Shown piece by piece: positions 6,649-9,941 of a stretch of DNA of 9,941 nt. The notes beneath the pieces were generated by a model. That model was given only the letters and a program-made list of their open reading frames with translations. It was not told where the DNA came from and ran no database searches. Every line of letters starts with the position of its first letter. Positions within the stretch are counted from its first letter, which is position 1. Both the position numbers and the translations under genes were made by a program. The stretch is taken from the NCBI GenBank assembly GCA_022508685.1, contig JAFLUS010000051.1:1-9941 (forward strand), read 5' to 3'. This DNA is from Prevotellaceae bacterium (GTDB lineage Bacteria > Bacteroidota > Bacteroidia > Bacteroidales > Bacteroidaceae).

Positions 6649-8496
6649 TTATTCCACCGTTACGGATTTTGCCAAGTTGCGAGGTTGGTCCACGTCCTTG
6701 CCTTTACATACGGCGATGTGGTAGGCGAGGAGTTGGAGCGGAATGGTGGAGAGCAGCGGTTCCAGACATTCAATCGTATGGGGCAGTTCCACGTATTCGT
6801 CGGCAAGTGCCTTGACTTTTTCGTCACCTTCGCTGACGATGGCGATGACGCGTCCCTTGCGTGCCTTGATTTCCTGAATGTTGCTCATCAGTTTGTCGTA
6901 CAGCGGATTTTGCGTAGCAACGATAACGACGGGCATTTCTTCGTCAATCAGTGCGATAGGACCGTGCTTCATTTCGGCAGCGGGGTAGCCTTCGGCGTGA
7001 ATGTAGGAGATTTCCTTCAGTTTCAATGCACCTTCGAGGGCGACAGGGTAGTTGTATCCGCGACCGAGGTAGAGGAAGTTGTGGGCATAGGTGAACACGC
7101 GTGAAATATCGCGCACGCGGTCGTTCTGCTCCAGCACCTTCTTCATTTTCTCCGGGATGTCGTTGAGTTCCTTGACCAATGCTACATAGTCGTCGTTCTT
7201 GATGGTGCCACGTGCTTTACCGAGCGCCAATGCCAACATGGTGAGGACGGTAACTTGTCCTGTAAATGCCTTGGTAGAAGCCACACCGATTTCAGGACCG
7301 ACGTGGATGTAGCATCCAGTGTGGGTGGCACGTGGAATGGACGAACCGATGGCGTTGCAGATGCCGAAGATGAAGGCACCACGCTGTTTTGCCAATTCAA
7401 TGGCAGCGAGTGTGTCGGCCGTCTCGCCCGATTGCGAAATGGCGATGACCACGTCGCTGGAATCAATGACGGGGTTGCTGTAGCGGAACTCAGATGCGTA
7501 TTCCACTTCGACGGGGATTTGACAAATGTTTTCAAGCAACTGCTTGCCGATGAGACTGGCGTGCCAACTGGTGCCGCACGCAACGATGATGATGCGGCGT
7601 GCGTTGATGAGTTCCTTGCGGTAGTCGATGACGGCAGAGAGGACGACGTTGTTGGCGTCGACATTGATGCGGCCACGCATACAGTCTTGCAGGCAGTCGG
7701 GCTGCTCAAAAATTTCCTTCAACATGAAGTGCGGATAACCGCCTTTTTCAATCTGTCCGAGGTTGAGGTCGACGGTCTGAATTTCGTGGTCGATTTTCTC
7801 GTTGTTGAAGTTTACGAATTCTGCTTCGGGCTCTCCACGGTGGATGATGGCAATGTCGTTGTCGTCGAGGTAGACCACCTTGTCCGTGTATTCAATCAGT
7901 GGAGATGCGTCGGAACCGATGAAGAATTCATCTTCGCCAACACCGACAACGAGCGGGCTGCTCTTTCGGGCTGCAATGATTTTGTTCGGGTCGTTCTTGT
8001 CGAGAATAGCGATGGCGTAGGCGCCGATGACCTGACGCAAAGCCATGCGGACGGCGGTGAGCAGGTCGACGTTGCGCTTTTGCTGGATGTAATCAATGAG
8101 TTGCACCAGCACTTCGGTGTCGGTGCTGCTTTGGAAGGTGACGCCATTGCGTTGCAGACCCTCCTTCAGTACGGCATAGTTTTCGATGATGCCGTTATGG
8201 ATGATTGCCAGATTGCCAGAAGCGGAAATATGGGGATGCGCATTGGTGGAGTTGGGTTCTCCGTGCGTTGCCCAACGTGTGTGGGCGATGCCTGCGCAGC
8301 CCGACGTGTCTTTGTCTTGCGCATAGGCTTCGAGGTCGGAAACCTTGCCTTTCGTCTTATATACTCTCAATTCTTTTTGGTCGGTGATGAGTGCCACTCC
8401 GGCACTGTCATAACCGCGATATTCAAGGCGCTTGAGTCCCTTTATCAGTACGGGGTATGCGTCGCGTTTTCCGAGATAGCCAACAATTCCACACAT
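6649..8496 (-). CDS. glmS: Glutamine--fructose-6-phosphate aminotransferase (isomerising)
   Basis: GlmS converts fructose 6-phosphate and glutamine to glucosamine 6-phosphate, the entry to UDP-GlcNAc for peptidoglycan and lipopolysaccharide. The 615 residues are close to E. coli's 609. The start at 8496 rather than the in-frame one at 8553 is fixed by chemistry: MCGIVGYLG puts the nucleophile Cys directly after the initiator Met. The glutaminase domain shows EYRGYDSAG (25-33), HTRWATHGEP (72-81), HNGIIENY (100-107) and TDTEVL. Two SIS sugar-isomerase domains follow: CGTS (307-310), SQSGETADTLA (354-364) and STKAFT (407-412); then LGRGYNYPVALEGALKLKEI, AEMKHGP with His511, and the C-terminal DVDQPRNLAKSVTVE with Lys610. 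Nothing essential is missing. An A-rich leader, usual in Bacteroidota, precedes the ATG. The purF-like gene follows after 65 bases without a terminator. No glmS ribozyme could be recognised in the short leader. Confidence 0.98.
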   Translation of the reverse strand: MCGIVGYLGKRDAYPVLIKGLKRLEYRGYDSAGVALITDQKELRVYKTKGKVSDLEAYAQDKDTSGCAGIAHTRWATHGEPNSTNAHPHISASGNLAIIHNGIIENYAVLKEGLQRNGVTFQSSTDTEVLVQLIDYIQQKRNVDLLTAVRMALRQVIGAYAIAILDKNDPNKIIAARKSSPLVVGVGEDEFFIGSDASPLIEYTDKVVYLDDNDIAIIHRGEPEAEFVNFNNEKIDHEIQTVDLNLGQIEKGGYPHFMLKEIFEQPDCLQDCMRGRINVDANNVVLSAVIDYRKELINARRIIIVACGTSWHASLIGKQLLENICQIPVEVEYASEFRYSNPVIDSSDVVIAISQSGETADTLAAIELAKQRGAFIFGICNAIGSSIPRATHTGCYIHVGPEIGVASTKAFTGQVTVLTMLALALGKARGTIKNDDYVALVKELNDIPEKMKKVLEQNDRVRDISRVFTYAHNFLYLGRGYNYPVALEGALKLKEISYIHAEGYPAAEMKHGPIALIDEEMPVVIVATQNPLYDKLMSNIQEIKARKGRVIAIVSEGDEKVKALADEYVELPHTIECLEPLLSTIPLQLLAYHIAVCKGKDVDQPRNLAKSVTVE

Positions 8497-8522
8497 AAGG
8501 CTTTTCTTTGTTTTTGTGATGT

Positions 8523-8554
8523 TTAATGTAATATGAGTAAAAGAAAATGCCAAA
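8523..8554 (-). promoter_or_regulatory. Candidate Bacteroidota promoter for glmS
   Basis: On the minus strand TTTG (8554-8551) is followed after exactly 20 bases by TACATTAA (8530-8523), against the Bacteroidota consensus TTTG, 19-21 bases, TAnnTTTG. The -33 box and spacing fit, and the -7 box matches at TAnnTT but not the final TG. Transcription would begin near 8516, leaving a leader of about 20 bases before the glmS ATG. The -33 box lies in the downstream arm of the spt terminator. The identification rests on consensus only. Confidence 0.4.
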
Positions 8555-8597
8555 TATCAACGTGCCGTGCGGCAAAGCCTTTGATATTTGACATTTT
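8544..8597 (-). terminator. Stem-loop terminator between spt and glmS
   Basis: The inverted repeat caaatatcaa (8551-8560) / ttgatatttg (8581-8590) extends through one G-U pair into six more A-T/G-C pairs (8544-8549 with 8592-8597), about 17 bp in all. The 20-base loop contains GCC/GGC blocks that could form an inner hairpin in two alternative ways. On the minus strand the stem ends in CATTTTCTTTT, a broken U-tract. It starts about 22 bases after the spt stop, so it most likely ends the spt transcript. The stem is A/T-rich, so termination may be partial. Confidence 0.7.
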
Positions 8598-8619
8598 TCA
8601 TAAATGATATTCGTTGTGA

Positions 8620-9807
8620 TTATTGAATGATTCCGAGTTCTTTGAAACTGTCGTAGAGTGCCGAAACGCACGTGTCAACCTGCTCTTTCGTGTGGGTTGC
8701 CATCAACGCCACTCTGACAAGCGTGTCTTGTGGCGCACATGCCGGCGGAATTACCGGATTGATGAAGATGCCGCGGTCGAACGCAAGTTTGGTCACAAGG
8801 AACGTCTTTTCCGTATCGCGCACGTAAAGCGGAATGATGGGGCTTTCCGTGTCGCCGATTTCGAATCCTGCTTGCTTGAACTGCTCCAACGCGTAGTTGG
8901 TAATCTTCCACAGGTTTTCCTGTCGTTCGGGCTCAGCCTTCAGAATGTGGAGTGCCTCGAGTGCTGCGGCAGTGGCAGCAGGCGTGTTCGATGCAGAGAA
9001 AATATATGTACGTGAGTTATGGCGCAGCCAGTTGATAATGTCCTTGTCGGCAGCCACGAATCCACCGATGCTGGCGAGTGATTTCGAGAACGTACCCATG
9101 ATGAGGTCAACGTCGGCAGTCACTCCGAAGTGGTCGCACGTGCCACGTCCGTTGCGTCCGAACACACCGAGTCCGTGTGCCTCGTCCACCATAATGTTGG
9201 CGTTGTACTTTTTCTTCAGTTCTACGATTTCGGGCAGTTTGGCAAGGTCGCCCTCCATGGAGAAGAGTCCGTCGGTTACAATCAATTTAATGGCATCGGG
9301 ACGGCAACGCTTCAGTTCGCGTTCGAGGTCCTCCATGTCATTGTGTTTGTAGTGGAAGAAAGTGCTGACCGACAATCGTCGTCCGTCGACAATGGAAGCG
9401 TGGTCGCGGTCGTCACCGAGAATGTAGTCGTTGCGACCCGTGAGGCACGATACTACGCCCGAATTGACAGTGAATCCTGTGGAGTAGACCAATGCTTCGT
9501 CCTTGCCGACGAATTCTGCCAGTTCATGCTCTAATTGTACGTGGATGTCAAGTGTTCCGTTGAGGAAGCGTGAACCTGCACAACCTGTACCGTATTTTTT
9601 CGTGGCGTTGAGAGCGGCTTCGATGATTCGCTTGTCATACGTGAGACCCATGTATGAATTCGAACCGAACATCAGCACCCGTTTTCCGCTCATCGTCACT
9701 TCCGTGTCCTGATGGCTGTCGATTTCCCGAAAGTAAGGATAGATGCCGAGGTTCATAAACCGTTGCGGTTCTCTATACTTACTCAGTTTTTCCTTTAACA
9801 AATTCAT
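8620..9807 (-). CDS. spt: Serine palmitoyltransferase (sphingolipid synthesis)
   Basis: This PLP enzyme of the alpha-oxoamine synthase family condenses L-serine with an acyl-CoA to 3-ketosphinganine, the committed step to bacterial sphingolipids. From the ATG at 9807 it has 395 residues, near the 399 of the Sphingobacterium multivorum enzyme, which it resembles along its whole length (YFR.I.S.QDTEV, RVLMFGSNSY, YGTGCAGSRFLNGTLDIHV, IMGTFSKSLAS.GGF, LMATHT, as I recall that sequence). Expected active-site residues are present: His136 (DHAS) stacking on PLP, Asp208 and His211 (VDEAHGLG), and Lys242 (GTFSK) forming the Schiff base. An in-frame TTG at 9825 could extend it by six residues but lies inside the leader stem-loop, so the ATG is preferred. 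BioF and Kbl are relatives; the match to soluble bacterial SPT makes them less likely. It is probably transcribed alone, since a terminator follows. Confidence 0.9.
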   Translation of the reverse strand: MNLLKEKLSKYREPQRFMNLGIYPYFREIDSHQDTEVTMSGKRVLMFGSNSYMGLTYDKRIIEAALNATKKYGTGCAGSRFLNGTLDIHVQLEHELAEFVGKDEALVYSTGFTVNSGVVSCLTGRNDYILGDDRDHASIVDGRRLSVSTFFHYKHNDMEDLERELKRCRPDAIKLIVTDGLFSMEGDLAKLPEIVELKKKYNANIMVDEAHGLGVFGRNGRGTCDHFGVTADVDLIMGTFSKSLASIGGFVAADKDIINWLRHNSRTYIFSASNTPAATAAALEALHILKAEPERQENLWKITNYALEQFKQAGFEIGDTESPIIPLYVRDTEKTFLVTKLAFDRGIFINPVIPPACAPQDTLVRVALMATHTKEQVDTCVSALYDSFKELGIIQ

Positions 9808-9821
9808 AATTCTACCGTAGT

Positions 9822-9858
9822 GCAAACATCTGCCCCAAAGGGGCTTGGCGACGTTTGC
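9822..9858 (-). promoter_or_regulatory. Strong stem-loop in the leader of spt
   Basis: On the minus strand GCAAACGTC (9858-9850) pairs with GATGTTTGC (9830-9822), nine pairs including one G-U. Inside it GCCCC (9844-9840) pairs with GGGGC (9836-9832) around a three-base loop. An asymmetric bulge of five bases against one separates the two stems. It ends about 14 bases before the ATG of spt. There is no U-tract after it, so it does not look like a terminator. A role in spt translation or mRNA stability is inference. Confidence 0.55.
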
Positions 9859-9909
9859 GCTATTTTAGTTTTGTGATATTCATTTTTGCATTTGTTGCCA
9901 AATGGTTTG

Positions 9910-9917
9910 CAAAGGTA
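9910..9917 (-). promoter_or_regulatory. Bacteroidota -7 promoter element for spt
   Basis: The minus strand reads TACCTTTG, an exact match to the TAnnTTTG -7 consensus of Bacteroidota, within the palindromic tttgcaaa context often seen at such promoters. The -33 box would fall at the window edge (about 9937-9941), where no TTTG is seen. Transcription from here would give a leader of roughly 95 bases carrying the stem-loop at 9822-9858. Confidence 0.6.
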
Positions 9918-9941
9918 AGAAAAAAAACGCATTGACTGTGG

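Noticed and set aside
7255..8526. Long plus-strand open frame (423 codons) opposite glmS
   Set aside because: It lies wholly antisense to an unambiguous glmS and has a composition typical of a mirrored reading frame (runs of Val, Asp, Gly). Rare use of TTA, CTA and TCA codons in the sense gene is enough to leave the opposite frame open.
8554..8618. Possible N-terminal extension of glmS upstream of 8496
   Set aside because: The Ntn nucleophile must be Cys right after the initiator Met, as in MCGIVGYLG, so upstream in-frame codons are untranslated leader.
8497..8619. A glmS ribozyme or other metabolite riboswitch upstream of glmS
   Set aside because: The space is only 123 bases and is taken up by the spt terminator; the multi-pseudoknot glmS ribozyme core would need more room and none of its elements was recognised.
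1..9941. Mobile element, CRISPR array, defence system or phage genes
   Set aside because: No transposase, integrase, repeat-spacer pattern, target duplication or abrupt composition change was seen; all complete genes are core metabolism on one strand.

Overview
The window holds five complete genes and the first codons of a sixth, all on the minus strand, so the biological order runs from high to low coordinates: spt, glmS, a long purF homologue, carA, carB, then an unidentified gene leaving at base 1. The organism is very probably a member of the Bacteroidota, most likely Bacteroidales and perhaps Prevotella-like. The reasons are a sphingolipid-type serine palmitoyltransferase, a TAnnTTTG -7 promoter element upstream of it, weak or absent Shine-Dalgarno sequences with A-rich leaders, and the long 653-residue form of the amidophosphoribosyltransferase family. 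Genus assignment is inference.

Layout: 9826-9941 is the promoter and leader of spt, with a strong stem-loop just ahead of the gene. 8620-9807 is spt, the first committed step of sphingolipid synthesis. 8497-8619 holds a stem-loop terminator and a candidate promoter, so glmS probably starts a new transcription unit. 6649-8496 glmS, 4622-6583 the purF-like gene, 3491-4564 carA and 207-3488 carB follow with gaps of 65, 57 and 2 bases and no terminator between them, so they look like one operon. A strong intrinsic terminator at 138-181 closes it. Bases 1-58 read as the start of a membrane or exported protein, and the rest of 1-137 shows nothing else I can name.

The glmS-purF-carA-carB set is a glutamine-nitrogen cluster: three glutamine amidotransferase proteins in a row, two with N-terminal-nucleophile (class II) glutaminase domains and one with a class I Cys-His-Glu domain. 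They feed amide nitrogen into cell-wall amino sugars, purines, and pyrimidines/arginine.

No mobile element, CRISPR array, tRNA or rRNA was seen, and this is essentially a housekeeping region. The points worth a second look are the close resemblance of CarB to eukaryotic CPS1/CAD rather than to the E. coli enzyme, including its allosteric domain; altered active-site motifs in the PurF homologue; and structured elements before spt and between spt and glmS. Comparisons with known proteins are from memory of the families, not from a search.
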